Below are positions 15,688 to 24,286 of a stretch of DNA of 64,000 bases, one piece after another. The position numbers were made by a program, and so were the translations under genes. The DNA is taken from contig CAZNXJ010000002.1 of the NCBI GenBank assembly GCA_964577115.1, positions 124,001 to 188,000 of the forward strand, written 5' to 3'. Below the pieces are notes generated by a model. That model saw only the letters and a list, made by a program, of their open reading frames with translations. It searched no databases and was not told where the DNA came from. The stretch is from CAZNXJ01 sp964577115. GTDB lineage: Bacteria; Planctomycetota; Planctomycetia; Pirellulales; Pirellulaceae. Numbering within the stretch: the first letter of the stretch is position 1; each line of letters starts with the position of its first letter.

Positions 15688-17559
15688 ATGTCTCTTGCCG
15701 TGCTGCGCTGCTCGATGGCCGTCGCCCTGCTCGTAACGTTTTTATGCGGTGGGCTTTCGGCTGCGGTGACCGCAAAGCAGCGATCCGCCGTCAATACGCT
15801 GAAGCGGAAGATCCGGACGGCAGAACGGTTCACTGCGCAGGAGCGATACGACGAAGCGAGTGTGGCGATCACCGAACTGATCCGGGAATACGACGAGCTA
15901 GTTGAGCAGGCGCGAGAAGAAGAGGACCTGGTGCGACTGCTCGAGCCGGTGTATTCGCAGCTTTTGCGTACGCACGCGCGGCTCGAACTGGAAGGCGTCG
16001 AGGTGCCGCCGCTCCGTAAGCCATCGGCGCCGGGTGATTCGAGCGGCGGGGCGGTCAGCTTTCGCGAGCACGTGGCCCCGATTCTCGTCGCCAAATGTGG
16101 TCGCTGCCACGTAAACAGCGCGCGGGGCATGTTCAGCATGGCGACGTACGCCGATCTGATGCGCGGTTCGGAAGCCGGCAAGGTTATATTCGAGAAGGAT
16201 GATACGGGCAGCCGGCTGATCGAGGTCATCGAGAGCGGCGATATGCCCCGCGGCGGGCTGCGCATCACTCCGGAAGAACTGGCGACACTGAAGGCATGGA
16301 TCCGCGAGGGTGCTCGATACGATGGCCCCGATCCCCAGACGCCGATTACGACCTTCGCTCCCGATACCCGCGGCAACGCGCCGACGCTCGAGATTGCTCG
16401 TCCCACCGGACAAGAAACTGTCAGTTTCGCCAACGACATAGCACCGGTGCTCGCCGAGTCCTGTGCCGGTTGCCACGGCAATGGTCGGCAGAATGGCGGA
16501 CAATTCAACCTGGCCACGTTTGAGGCAATGCTCCGCGGGGGCGACAGCGGCCCGCCGCTCGTTCCCCGGAATGCGGAAGAAAGCCTCATCGTCCGGAAAC
16601 TCAAAGGCACGGCCGGGGGCGAGCGCATGCCGCGCGGCCAGCCGCCGCTCGCCGACGAGGTGATCGCGAAAATTGCCACGTGGATCGACGAGGGGGCGGC
16701 GTTCGACGGCCATGATCCGCGGGCAAACGTGATTGAAGTCGCCGATCTTGCTCGCGCCCTGCGGTCGACGCATGACGAACTCAGCCAGCAGCGAGCCCAA
16801 CTGGCGAGTCGGAATTGGCGGCTGGGTTTACCGAACGTCGATGCGGCGACCAACACCACGAAGAACTTCTTGCTCGTCGGCAACATCGGCGAGGCGACTC
16901 TGCGGCAATATGGCGAGCAGGCGGAAGACGTCGCCACGCGCGTGGCCGATTTACTGAAAGTGCCCGAGGACGAACCGCTGATCAAGGGCCGAATGACCCT
17001 GTACGTGCTGGCCGGGCGCTACGACTACAGCGAGTTCGGTAAGATGGTCGAGCAGCGTGAGCTGCCTTCTCAGTGGCGCGGCCATTGGCGCTTTAACGTG
17101 ATCGATGCTTACGGGGCGTTCGTGCCGGAGCGCGGCGGCGAGTTCTCGAACGACGTGCTGCTGGGGCATGTCATTGCCGGAACGTACGTGGCGAGCCTTG
17201 CTCGCGATGTTCCGCGTTGGTTTGCGGAAGGCGCTGCCCGCGCCACGGCGGCGCGGCTCGAACCTCGCGATCCGCGCGTCGAACAATGGGATAAGCAGGC
17301 CGAGTCGGTGCTCGGGACACTCGCCGAGCCGCACGACTTCATGGCGGGCAAGCTGGCTCCTGAGGCGGCTGACCTGGCGGCCTACCGGTTCGTTTCGTTC
17401 GTCATGACGCGTGACACGCGCCGTTTTCGAGCCCTTCTACAGAACCTCCGCGACGGTCAGTCGTTCGAAAACGCGTTTCTGACCGTTTATCGTGTTCCCC
17501 CGGAACAGATCGCTCCGGCCTGGGCTCGATACGAAGCCACCAATACCCGCCGCCGCTAG
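15688..17559 (+). CDS. Secreted protein with two planctomycete-type cytochrome c domains
   Basis: The 623-residue protein starts with a signal peptide (cleavage near residue 27) and a short helical region (about 30-105). Two PSCyt1-like c-heme domains follow, with heme-binding motifs CGRCH (C137) and CAGCH (C259), each followed by an MPRG segment that may supply the axial methionine. The C-terminal part (about 370-620) resembles DUF1570-type peptidase domains, with DVPRWFAEGAARATA, but the expected HExxH is replaced by GHVIAGT, so the peptidase is probably dead. AAGGGAAG precedes the ATG. Such domains in planctomycetes usually sit with PSD1/PSCyt2 or sulfatase-like genes; here it stands alone. 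An electron-transfer role in the periplasm is likely, with partner unknown. Confidence 0.85.
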   Translation: MSLAVLRCSMAVALLVTFLCGGLSAAVTAKQRSAVNTLKRKIRTAERFTAQERYDEASVAITELIREYDELVEQAREEEDLVRLLEPVYSQLLRTHARLELEGVEVPPLRKPSAPGDSSGGAVSFREHVAPILVAKCGRCHVNSARGMFSMATYADLMRGSEAGKVIFEKDDTGSRLIEVIESGDMPRGGLRITPEELATLKAWIREGARYDGPDPQTPITTFAPDTRGNAPTLEIARPTGQETVSFANDIAPVLAESCAGCHGNGRQNGGQFNLATFEAMLRGGDSGPPLVPRNAEESLIVRKLKGTAGGERMPRGQPPLADEVIAKIATWIDEGAAFDGHDPRANVIEVADLARALRSTHDELSQQRAQLASRNWRLGLPNVDAATNTTKNFLLVGNIGEATLRQYGEQAEDVATRVADLLKVPEDEPLIKGRMTLYVLAGRYDYSEFGKMVEQRELPSQWRGHWRFNVIDAYGAFVPERGGEFSNDVLLGHVIAGTYVASLARDVPRWFAEGAARATAARLEPRDPRVEQWDKQAESVLGTLAEPHDFMAGKLAPEAADLAAYRFVSFVMTRDTRRFRALLQNLRDGQSFENAFLTVYRVPPEQIAPAWARYEATNTRRR

Positions 17560-17561
17560 GA

Positions 17562-17612
17562 AGCTCACTTATTTCCTTCTCTTCCGCCTTCATCCTTCCG
17601 CCTTCTCCTCCG
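17562..17612. repeat. Pyrimidine-rich degenerate intergenic repeat
   Basis: The word CTTCCGCCTTC and close variants recur in a run of about 50 bases of almost pure pyrimidine directly after the heme-protein stop codon. A shorter related piece (CCTTCCGCCTGCATTCTTCTC) occurs at 9149-9169 directly after the cupin gene. Both lie just outside the end of a gene. Confidence 0.5.
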
Positions 17613-17720
17613 CCGGTTGTGGTCTGGAGGCGCGGTGGATAAGGTGGAGACGCCACATCGAGCGGCTGGGCTGATAGTGTTGCCGCTCGCCATAGACGTT
17701 GCCGCCGAGGCTTTGGGGAC

Positions 17721-18995
17721 ATGGCTGTTGATACTCCTGCGACGATCGCAATCCTGGGCGCTGGGCCTGTCGGCCTGGAAACGGCGCTATACGCGCGCTT
17801 TCTGGGCTATGACGTAAAGGTCTTTGAACGAGGCGAGGTGGCCGAGAACGTACGTGCCTGGGGGCACGTGCGCATGTTTACCCCGCTGGCGATGAACACG
17901 TCGCCGCTGGGGCGAGCGGCGCTCGCGGCCCAGGACGAAAACTTCTCGCTGCCTGACGATTCGACGGTGCTCACGGGCGCCGAATGGGCGGAACGCTACC
18001 TCCTTCCGCTCTCCCAAACCGACCTGCTGGCGGATTGCATTTGTACACATACGACTGTGCTGGCCGTATCGCGCTGGGGCGCTCGCAAGGCCACGCATCT
18101 CGGCAGACCCGAGCGTACGGACACGGACTTCCGTTTGCTCGTCGCCGACCGGACAGGCGTCGAGCGGTCGGAGACCGCCGAGGTCGTTATTGATACGACG
18201 GGAGTTTATAGCAGCCCGAATTGGCTCGGGCCGGGAGGCGCTCCGGCCATCGGCGAGCGCCAGCTGCGAGCGCGGCGTGCCATTGAATACGGGCTGCCCG
18301 ATGTCCTCGGGCGCGACCGAGCACATTACGAAGGCCGCCGAGTGCTGCTCGCCGGCAGCGGGCACTCGGCCGCTACGACGCTCGCCGCCTTCGAACAACT
18401 GACTCAGGAAGCACCCGGCACGGAAATCGTCTGGATCACTCCCTACGGAGCCAATCCGAAGCAGCCGCTCGTCACAATTGCTGACGATCGGATTGCGGAA
18501 CGCCGGCGGCTGGTCGATCGCGCCAACCAACTCGCCGCCTCCTCGCAACCGCCCATCGTGCATCGTCCCGGATTGGTTATCACCGCCATCGAACTGGAGG
18601 GCGATCGGTTCTCCGTGCGGTTGATGGATATCGAAACAGAAGAGGAGTTTTCTGAGTCGTTTGATCGGGTCGTGGCGAATATCGGCTACCGACCTGATTG
18701 GACGTTGGCGCGTGAGCTTCAGCTTCATGTTTGCTACGCTACCGAAGGCCCCATGGCCCTGGCGGCATCGCTCCTTAAGCAAACGTCGGCCGATTGTCTC
18801 GATCAAACGTCCACGGGCCCGGCGACGCTGATGAACCCTGAGCCCAACTTTTACGTGCTTGGCGCAAAGAGCTACGGCCGCAATCCGCACTTTCTCTACT
18901 CGATTGGGATCAACCAAATCCGCGAACTATTCACTGTGATCGGTGATCGAGCGGATTTGGATCTGTATGCCGGAGCGCGCCAATTGCCGCGATAG
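17721..18995 (+). CDS. FAD/NAD(P)-dependent oxidoreductase, first gene of radical SAM operon
   Basis: A 424-residue two-dinucleotide-domain flavoprotein. The FAD motif is ILGAGPVGLETALYARFLG (G13, G15, G18) and the second, NAD(P)-type motif is VLLAGSGHSAATTLAAF (about 208-224). A third conserved-looking block, RVVANIGYRPDWTL, corresponds to the ATG-type motif of the thioredoxin-reductase/flavin-monooxygenase superfamily. No redox-active CxxC is present, so it is not a thioredoxin reductase. The stop is only 3 bases before the radical SAM start, and the third gene overlaps by ATGA, so the three are translated together. The substrate is unknown. A monooxygenase or dehydrogenase acting on the same metabolite as the radical SAM enzyme is an inference. 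Confidence 0.82.
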   Translation: MAVDTPATIAILGAGPVGLETALYARFLGYDVKVFERGEVAENVRAWGHVRMFTPLAMNTSPLGRAALAAQDENFSLPDDSTVLTGAEWAERYLLPLSQTDLLADCICTHTTVLAVSRWGARKATHLGRPERTDTDFRLLVADRTGVERSETAEVVIDTTGVYSSPNWLGPGGAPAIGERQLRARRAIEYGLPDVLGRDRAHYEGRRVLLAGSGHSAATTLAAFEQLTQEAPGTEIVWITPYGANPKQPLVTIADDRIAERRRLVDRANQLAASSQPPIVHRPGLVITAIELEGDRFSVRLMDIETEEEFSESFDRVVANIGYRPDWTLARELQLHVCYATEGPMALAASLLKQTSADCLDQTSTGPATLMNPEPNFYVLGAKSYGRNPHFLYSIGINQIRELFTVIGDRADLDLYAGARQLPR

Positions 18996-18998
18996 CCA

Positions 18999-19889
18999 AT
19001 GTCCTCCCCCGTGCCACAGGTCGGGCTCGAGCATCTCGATCACCTCTGGTTCCAGGTCGCGGGCACACGCTGCAACTACACCTGCCACCACTGCTTTATT
19101 AGTTGCAGCCCGAAAAACGACTCGTTTGGCTTTCTCGACCGGGCGACCGTGCGGCGCTATCTCGAGCAATCGGTCGCAATGGGAGTTAGAGAGTACTACT
19201 TCACGGGCGGCGAGCCATTCTTGAACCCTGAGCTTGTCGACATGCTGATCGATACGCTCGAGTTCGGCCCCGTTTCGGTTTTAACGAACGCGTCGGTGCT
19301 GAAAGAGGAGTGGCTCGAGCGGCTGGCGCGTGCCGAAGCGAGCAGCCGCTATTCGCTGGAGTTCCGCGTGTCGCTCGACGGCTTCGATGCCGCCACGAAC
19401 GACCCGATCCGCGGCGCAGGCACTTTTGACCGCACGCTGCGCGGTGTCCGCCAGCTCGTCGCCCACGGTTTCTTGCCGATCATCACGGCGGCGCGCACCT
19501 GGCGGCTGGCGGAGGAGCCGGCCGTTGTCGAGCGATTTGTCCAGGCGATGCGCGAGGCCGGCTATGAACGGCCGAGACTAAAAATTCTGCCGACCTTGCA
19601 GCTCGGAGCCGAGCAGCAACGGACGCGCGGTTACGCGGCAGACGAACGCGTTACGCCGGAGATGCTCGACGGCTACGACACCCGGCAGCTTTTGTGCAGC
19701 TACAGCCGCATCGTGACGGATCGTGGCGTTCATGTGTGCCCGCTGCTGATTGAAACGCCCGACGCGCTGCTCGGAACGACGCTCGAGTCGGCTCGGCAGC
19801 CGTACGGCCTTTGGCACGGAGCGTGTTACACGTGCTACCAGTACGGGGCCATTTGCGTGAATCCTTCGAGCGGGCAGCATGTTTCATGA
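18999..19889 (+). CDS. Radical SAM protein with SPASM-like C-terminal cysteines
   Basis: A 296-residue radical SAM enzyme with the cluster motif C25-NYT-C29-HH-C32, the SAM-binding GGEP (70-73) in FTGGEPFLNPE, and an SLDGFDAATND block at the end of the fifth strand. The C-terminal part has C233, C247, C276, C279 and C286, a spacing suggesting an auxiliary iron-sulfur cluster of the SPASM/twitch kind. It therefore should cleave SAM to a 5'-deoxyadenosyl radical and act on a peptide or small metabolite. The overlap ATGA with the next gene and the 3-base gap from the flavoprotein place it in the middle of a tight operon. No short precursor-peptide gene was found nearby. MoaA-, PqqE- and AhbD-like families share this layout but I cannot assign one. 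Confidence 0.88.
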   Translation: MSSPVPQVGLEHLDHLWFQVAGTRCNYTCHHCFISCSPKNDSFGFLDRATVRRYLEQSVAMGVREYYFTGGEPFLNPELVDMLIDTLEFGPVSVLTNASVLKEEWLERLARAEASSRYSLEFRVSLDGFDAATNDPIRGAGTFDRTLRGVRQLVAHGFLPIITAARTWRLAEEPAVVERFVQAMREAGYERPRLKILPTLQLGAEQQRTRGYAADERVTPEMLDGYDTRQLLCSYSRIVTDRGVHVCPLLIETPDALLGTTLESARQPYGLWHGACYTCYQYGAICVNPSSGQHVS

Positions 19890-20686
19890 GTGGGCTAAAA
19901 TCGCGGGCACGAATCGCTCTGCTCGGCGGCTTGTATAGCAACTACCTGGCGCTCGAAGCGGCGCTGGCCAAGATCGCTCGGCGCGGCGTCGATGCCGTCT
20001 ATTGCCTTGGCGATCTCGGCGCCTTTGGCCCGCATCCGGACCGCGTCTTCCCGCTGCTCGAACAGAGCGGGGTTGTGTGCATTCAAGGCAACTACGATCA
20101 TTCGATCGGCCACCAGCTCGACGATTGTCGCTGCGGCTACACGGATCCTCGCGATAACTACTTCGCGCAAATCAGCTACGACTACACGCTCGCCAATACG
20201 TCCGAACCCGCTCGCGCCTGGCTCCGCAGGTTACCAACGCAGCTTCGATTGGAGCTGCTTGGCTGCCGCGTGCTGTTGTGCCATGGTAGCCCGCGGCGAA
20301 CGAACGAGTTCCTTTGGGAGTCCACGACGTCGACGCAGTTTTTGGAATACTTGTGCGACGCCGAGCGGGTGGATGTCATCGCTGCGACGCATACCGGGAT
20401 TAAATGGAAACGTCCGCTGAGCGGCGGGCGGTGGTTTGTCAACGTCGGCGTGCTCGGCCGACCCGAAAATGACGGCCGCACGAACGTGTGGTACACGATG
20501 CTCGAAGTGCGCTCCGGCCTAGTGGAAATCGAATTTGTTCCAGTTGAGTACGACTACGAGCGGCTGGCGCGGGAGATGCGCGACGAGCGGCTGCCCGAGC
20601 AGTTCATCGAAACGATTATGACGGGCTGGTGGACCACCTGCCTTGAGGTACTTCCGGCCAAGGAACGCCGCCGCGGCCGCTGGTAA
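19886..20686 (+). CDS. Metallophosphoesterase-like protein with degenerate metal site
   Basis: A 266-residue protein of the YfcE/calcineurin-like fold. The start ATG at 19886 overlaps the radical SAM stop (ATGA). Family landmarks are CLGDLGAFGPHP (D43), QGNYDHS (about 67-73), LLCHGSPRRTNEF and AATHTGIKWKR, in the right order. The first motif, which should read DxH for two metal ligands, is LLGGLYSNYLALEA, that is G-x-Y; and the usual GNHD is GNYD with the catalytic histidine lost. Two or three of the metal and acid residues are therefore missing, so hydrolysis is doubtful and a binding or regulatory role is possible. The C-terminal 40 residues are a helical extension ending in a basic tail. 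Confidence 0.8.
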   Translation: MSGLKSRARIALLGGLYSNYLALEAALAKIARRGVDAVYCLGDLGAFGPHPDRVFPLLEQSGVVCIQGNYDHSIGHQLDDCRCGYTDPRDNYFAQISYDYTLANTSEPARAWLRRLPTQLRLELLGCRVLLCHGSPRRTNEFLWESTTSTQFLEYLCDAERVDVIAATHTGIKWKRPLSGGRWFVNVGVLGRPENDGRTNVWYTMLEVRSGLVEIEFVPVEYDYERLAREMRDERLPEQFIETIMTGWWTTCLEVLPAKERRRGRW

Positions 20687-20811
20687 TTCAAGCGTTGCGT
20701 GAGGGGGGCAGCGGCAACGCTGGCCGTGCATGCGAGCGGCCGTTTTCGACGCAAAAATAAATGACAGGGGCGGTTCCGATGCGTTACGATACGGCCGAAA
20801 GGAGAACGGCC

Positions 20812-21759
20812 ATGCCAACGCGACGATGCGGTAGACGCAGCGACACGGAACGTTGCTCGCGACACGCAGCCATGATGCTCGTGACGGTACTCGTCGCCGG
20901 CCTGTGCGGCGGCTCGCTCCGGGCAGACGAACAGCCTGCGACTGCCGAGCAGGGAGAGCTGCCCGACGTGGAACAGCTCGCGGCGCGGCTCGATGACGCG
21001 TCATTCGCGAAACGCCGCGAGGCCTCGATGGAGTTGCGGCGGCGCGGAGCCCAAGCCTTTCCGATCCTGCTGAAGATCGCCAAACAGGGATCGGCTGAAG
21101 CACGGACTCGGTCGCTCGAAATCCTGGAACAGCACTTCCGTGAGGGGAATCCCGAACTCCAGCAGGAAGCTCGGCGTGCCCTCGAACAGCTCGCGGAACA
21201 CGACTCTGTCGCGGGGCGATATGCACAAAACGTGCTGCACCCAGCGCCGGTGAATGGTCCGCTTCGCATCGGAGTCCCCGTACGCGTCGGGGGCCCCGGT
21301 GTCGTGATTCGCGGTCCGGTCATCATTCGCCCGCAGCAGGCGATCGTTCCACCGCCACTTCCGGTACCGCAGCCGGCTAAGCAGGGCGCACCGCGACGAT
21401 TCGAGATCCGGGCGGCACGCGGAGCCAAGCACATTCACATCTCGTCGGATGAGAACGGTATCAACGTCACCATTAAGACGCGTGAAAACGGTCAGGAGAA
21501 AACCGAGCAGTTCCGGGTCAAGGATTTTGACGAATTGAAGCGGCGGAGCCCCGAAGCCCATCAGATCGCGCAGCAGATGCTTCCGGGCGGCGGTCGCGAC
21601 CAAACTCTCCAGCGACATATCGATCGCATTGGCCAGCAGATGGAAGAGACACGCCAGCGTTTGGCGGAAGGGAACGCAGCCGATCGGCCAATGCTCGAAA
21701 GACGTTTGGAATCGCTCGAGCGTTTAAGAACACAGATCGAAGAGCTCAAAAAACGGTAA
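20812..21759 (+). CDS. Secreted protein with HEAT-like N-terminus and coiled-coil C-terminus
   Basis: Starting at the ATG at 20812, which has AAAGGAG 7 bases upstream, the protein has 315 residues. A signal peptide ends near LRADEQ. Residues about 45-130 are alpha-helical with a HEAT-like pattern (FAKRREASMELRRRGAQAFP and then LEILEQHF). A Gly/Pro/Val-rich segment with repeated RIGVPV, RVGGPG and IRGPVIIRP words links to a beta segment (HIHISSDENGINVTIKTREN) and a C-terminal coiled coil. I do not recognise a family. It is followed after 75 bases by another secreted protein on the same strand. Confidence 0.7.
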   Translation: MPTRRCGRRSDTERCSRHAAMMLVTVLVAGLCGGSLRADEQPATAEQGELPDVEQLAARLDDASFAKRREASMELRRRGAQAFPILLKIAKQGSAEARTRSLEILEQHFREGNPELQQEARRALEQLAEHDSVAGRYAQNVLHPAPVNGPLRIGVPVRVGGPGVVIRGPVIIRPQQAIVPPPLPVPQPAKQGAPRRFEIRAARGAKHIHISSDENGINVTIKTRENGQEKTEQFRVKDFDELKRRSPEAHQIAQQMLPGGGRDQTLQRHIDRIGQQMEETRQRLAEGNAADRPMLERRLESLERLRTQIEELKKR

Positions 21760-21834
21760 TCAATAAGAGAAGTACTGGATACCCTTTGGCTCGAGCCGTC
21801 GATGCCGAGCCGAATCGTTACCGAAGGAATCGCT

Positions 21835-22662
21835 GTGCCACGTTGTCGCGTTGTGTTGCTGCTGACTTGCCTGTTATTTGCCTCGCCCATTTTCGAATCT
21901 GCCGCACAGCAACCAGCCGAGCCATCACCGAATACGAACGACGAGTTTACGCCTCCGGAGTACTCGGCGTGGCGCGCGGCCGAGCCGATTCGCATTGATG
22001 GCCGCCTGGACGAAGCAGCATGGTTCGCCGCCCCGGCCATTCGCGACTTTCACTTCCCTTGGTTCGAGCAAGGCGAGAAAGAACAGACGGTTGCCAAGCT
22101 ACTATGGGATGACACGTTCCTCTATATCGGTCACATCTGCCAGGACCGATTTATCACGGCGCGCCACACCGAGCGAGACGGCGCGATTCCCAAGGACGAT
22201 TGTTTTGAAATCATGGTGGCGCCCGATAGCACGCGTCCCAATTTCTACTTCAATATCGAATGGAATGTGATTGGCGGGCTTGTTGACAACCATCGGCCCG
22301 AGGGACCGCAAGGTCCACGCGTCGCTTGGAACGCTGAGGGCGTGCAGGTCGCCGGGCATGCCGTGGGAACCCTGAACGATGATTCGGACGAGGATCAGTA
22401 CTGGGTGGTGGAGGTAGCGATTCCGCTGAGCAACTTCGCGCATGCCGCGCCGCACACGCCCCCTCGGGCTGGAGACATGTGGCGAATGAACCTCAACCGC
22501 CACGGCGGGGATACGAATCTTCAGTACAGCCAGTGGTCGCCGGGCGATACGCCGCGGCCTGCGTTTCATACACCACACCGCTTTGGGCGGCTCTATTTCT
22601 CGGATCGGCTGAGCCCGTTTTCGCCGCCCGCCGAGAACCGCACGAGCAACAGCGTGCCGTAA
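21835..22662 (+). CDS. Secreted CBM9-like (DOMON fold) carbohydrate-binding protein
   Basis: A 275-residue exported protein whose mature part is a single beta-sandwich similar to carbohydrate-binding module family 9 (pattern RIDGRLDEAAWFAAPAI, then LLWDDTFLYIGHICQD, CFEIMVAPD, NFYFNIEWNVIG). I chose the GTG at 21835 because AAGGA lies 7 bases upstream and the signal peptide (MPRCRVVLLLTCLLFASPIF) then starts normally; an ATG at 21802 adds 11 residues. The mature protein contains nothing but this domain, so it probably binds a glycan or heme rather than hydrolysing one. Its 3' end overlaps the convergent glycosyltransferase gene by 70 bases. Confidence 0.83.
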   Translation: MPRCRVVLLLTCLLFASPIFESAAQQPAEPSPNTNDEFTPPEYSAWRAAEPIRIDGRLDEAAWFAAPAIRDFHFPWFEQGEKEQTVAKLLWDDTFLYIGHICQDRFITARHTERDGAIPKDDCFEIMVAPDSTRPNFYFNIEWNVIGGLVDNHRPEGPQGPRVAWNAEGVQVAGHAVGTLNDDSDEDQYWVVEVAIPLSNFAHAAPHTPPRAGDMWRMNLNRHGGDTNLQYSQWSPGDTPRPAFHTPHRFGRLYFSDRLSPFSPPAENRTSNSVP

Positions 22663-24203
22663 TACCGTTGCTGCTCGACAGCCAGAGGCACGCCGGCAGC
22701 GTCGCTCAGTTCGCTTCGCAGCCGGTCGATGTATTCCGCGCGGTGCCGAGGCGAACCGCGATAGATGACCCACACGGCCTGGTGGCGGTGCAGTGCCTGG
22801 CGAGCGTCGGCGGACAAGTCGAACGGCGGCAGGTTGGCAATCGCTTCGACGATGGGTGGCGGATGCGATAGCCGATAAGCGCCGAGCAGCGGGAAGCTCG
22901 CGTATTTCCGCAGCAATTTGGCGCGTGGACCCGCGAGCCGGTCTGCTTCCAGTAACCCCGTGCGCATCAGAATCGGCGTTTCGAGATCCGCTCGCCGATC
23001 GAGCTCGGCCACGAGCCCTCGCCAATCCTCGAAGCGCATCGTGGAAGCTCCGAGCCCGCGACTGGCAATGTAGCCATCCATGTGCAGGACCAGCAGGAGC
23101 ACGCCCGCGCCGACCGCGAGCGCCACGCCCCGTCGCAATCGCGCCAGTAGCTCGGCGGCGAGCAGTAAAGGCACCACGGCGACGGAAATCAGGTAGCGGT
23201 TATGCAGCAGCGGTGCCACGTGCCATTCGGTGGCCAGCCACGCCGTACCGACTGTACCAAACCAGACAGCGCAGAGCGTCCCGGCGGGCAGCGCCGCGCC
23301 GGGATGGCGCGTTGTGAGTGACAGTAAATTGTCATTTTGAGTTGCTCGCGCGATGAGCCAGGCGAGGGCGGCGGGAGCGACGTAGCGCGCGGCGTGGAGC
23401 ATGGTGACGATCGACGCGATCGGCTGTGGGCGTACGAAGCTCTGCCAGTCCCCGCGCCGGTGGAACACTTCCGCCGCGTGGGGCAGGGCGGGGAGTATGA
23501 GGAGCACGAGCAGCCCGGCATCCACGGCCCAGGACCGCAGCGCCGCGCGCCGCGACGCTGCCCTGCCGCTTACGGCGGCCAGCCCCAGGCACGCGAACTC
23601 GGCCGCGATGATCAGCACGGTCGTGTAGTGCAGATAGAGCAGCAGCGCTGTGAGCGCGAGAAAGGTGACGCGAACTCCGCGCGTTGGCGAGCGGAGGCGA
23701 AACAGGAACAGGACGAGCTGGAGCAGTGCGACGAGCTGAACGACCGCGTAGGGCCTCGCTTCGGTGCTGTAGAAGACAAAATTCTTGTCCAGTGCCGCCC
23801 AGGCACCGACAAGGAACGCCAGCGACGAAGATCCGGTCGAGCCGCGGACGAGTGCGTACAGCCCGACGACCAACAGCAGGCCAGCTGCGAGCGGCAGCAC
23901 ACGCAGCATCTCGCCCTGCGGCGGCAGCACGCGAAGGGCCAGCCACTGGAGCTGGAAATACAGCGGGCTCTGATTGCCCAGCCGAGCCCGCTCGGGCACC
24001 TCGGCCCATGTGCCGGACACCGCCCACGACGTATGCAGCTCGTCGACCCACAGGCTGGACCGCATTGCGATCCCGCGCGGCAGCAGGCTGAGTGCAATGA
24101 GCAGGGCGACGTGCAGCGTGGCGGAGCGGGCACGTCCCGCGCCCTCGCGCGTTAGCGACGGCCACCGGGAGCCCGTACGGGCAGGAACCGGGCGAGCATT
24201 CAT
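22593..24203 (-). CDS. Polytopic membrane glycosyltransferase (GT39/GT83, ArnT/PMT-like)
   Basis: A 536-residue integral membrane protein with about ten hydrophobic helices. The first extracytoplasmic loop has the catalytic aspartate-glutamate pair in LWVDELHTSW (D54-E55), and a later STEARPYAV matches the second conserved loop of the dolichyl/undecaprenyl-phosphate-mannose family. It should transfer a sugar from a lipid-phosphate carrier to a protein or glycolipid on the outer face of the membrane. It overlaps the convergent CBM9-like gene by 70 bases and lies 83 bases downstream of the ATPase gene at 24287. The context of exopolysaccharide-type ATPases supports a role in surface glycan assembly. 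Confidence 0.85.
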   Translation of the reverse strand: MNARPVPARTGSRWPSLTREGAGRARSATLHVALLIALSLLPRGIAMRSSLWVDELHTSWAVSGTWAEVPERARLGNQSPLYFQLQWLALRVLPPQGEMLRVLPLAAGLLLVVGLYALVRGSTGSSSLAFLVGAWAALDKNFVFYSTEARPYAVVQLVALLQLVLFLFRLRSPTRGVRVTFLALTALLLYLHYTTVLIIAAEFACLGLAAVSGRAASRRAALRSWAVDAGLLVLLILPALPHAAEVFHRRGDWQSFVRPQPIASIVTMLHAARYVAPAALAWLIARATQNDNLLSLTTRHPGAALPAGTLCAVWFGTVGTAWLATEWHVAPLLHNRYLISVAVVPLLLAAELLARLRRGVALAVGAGVLLLVLHMDGYIASRGLGASTMRFEDWRGLVAELDRRADLETPILMRTGLLEADRLAGPRAKLLRKYASFPLLGAYRLSHPPPIVEAIANLPPFDLSADARQALHRHQAVWVIYRGSPRHRAEYIDRLRSELSDAAGVPLAVEQQRYYGTLLLVRFSAGGENGLSRSEK

Positions 24204-24286
24204 CAGCGTTGGCTGGGCAGTCGGAAGCGATAAGGAGTCGAGCGGTCCGGTCGCGATGGCTCGGCCCCCGCGCGGTGCGCGTCCGA

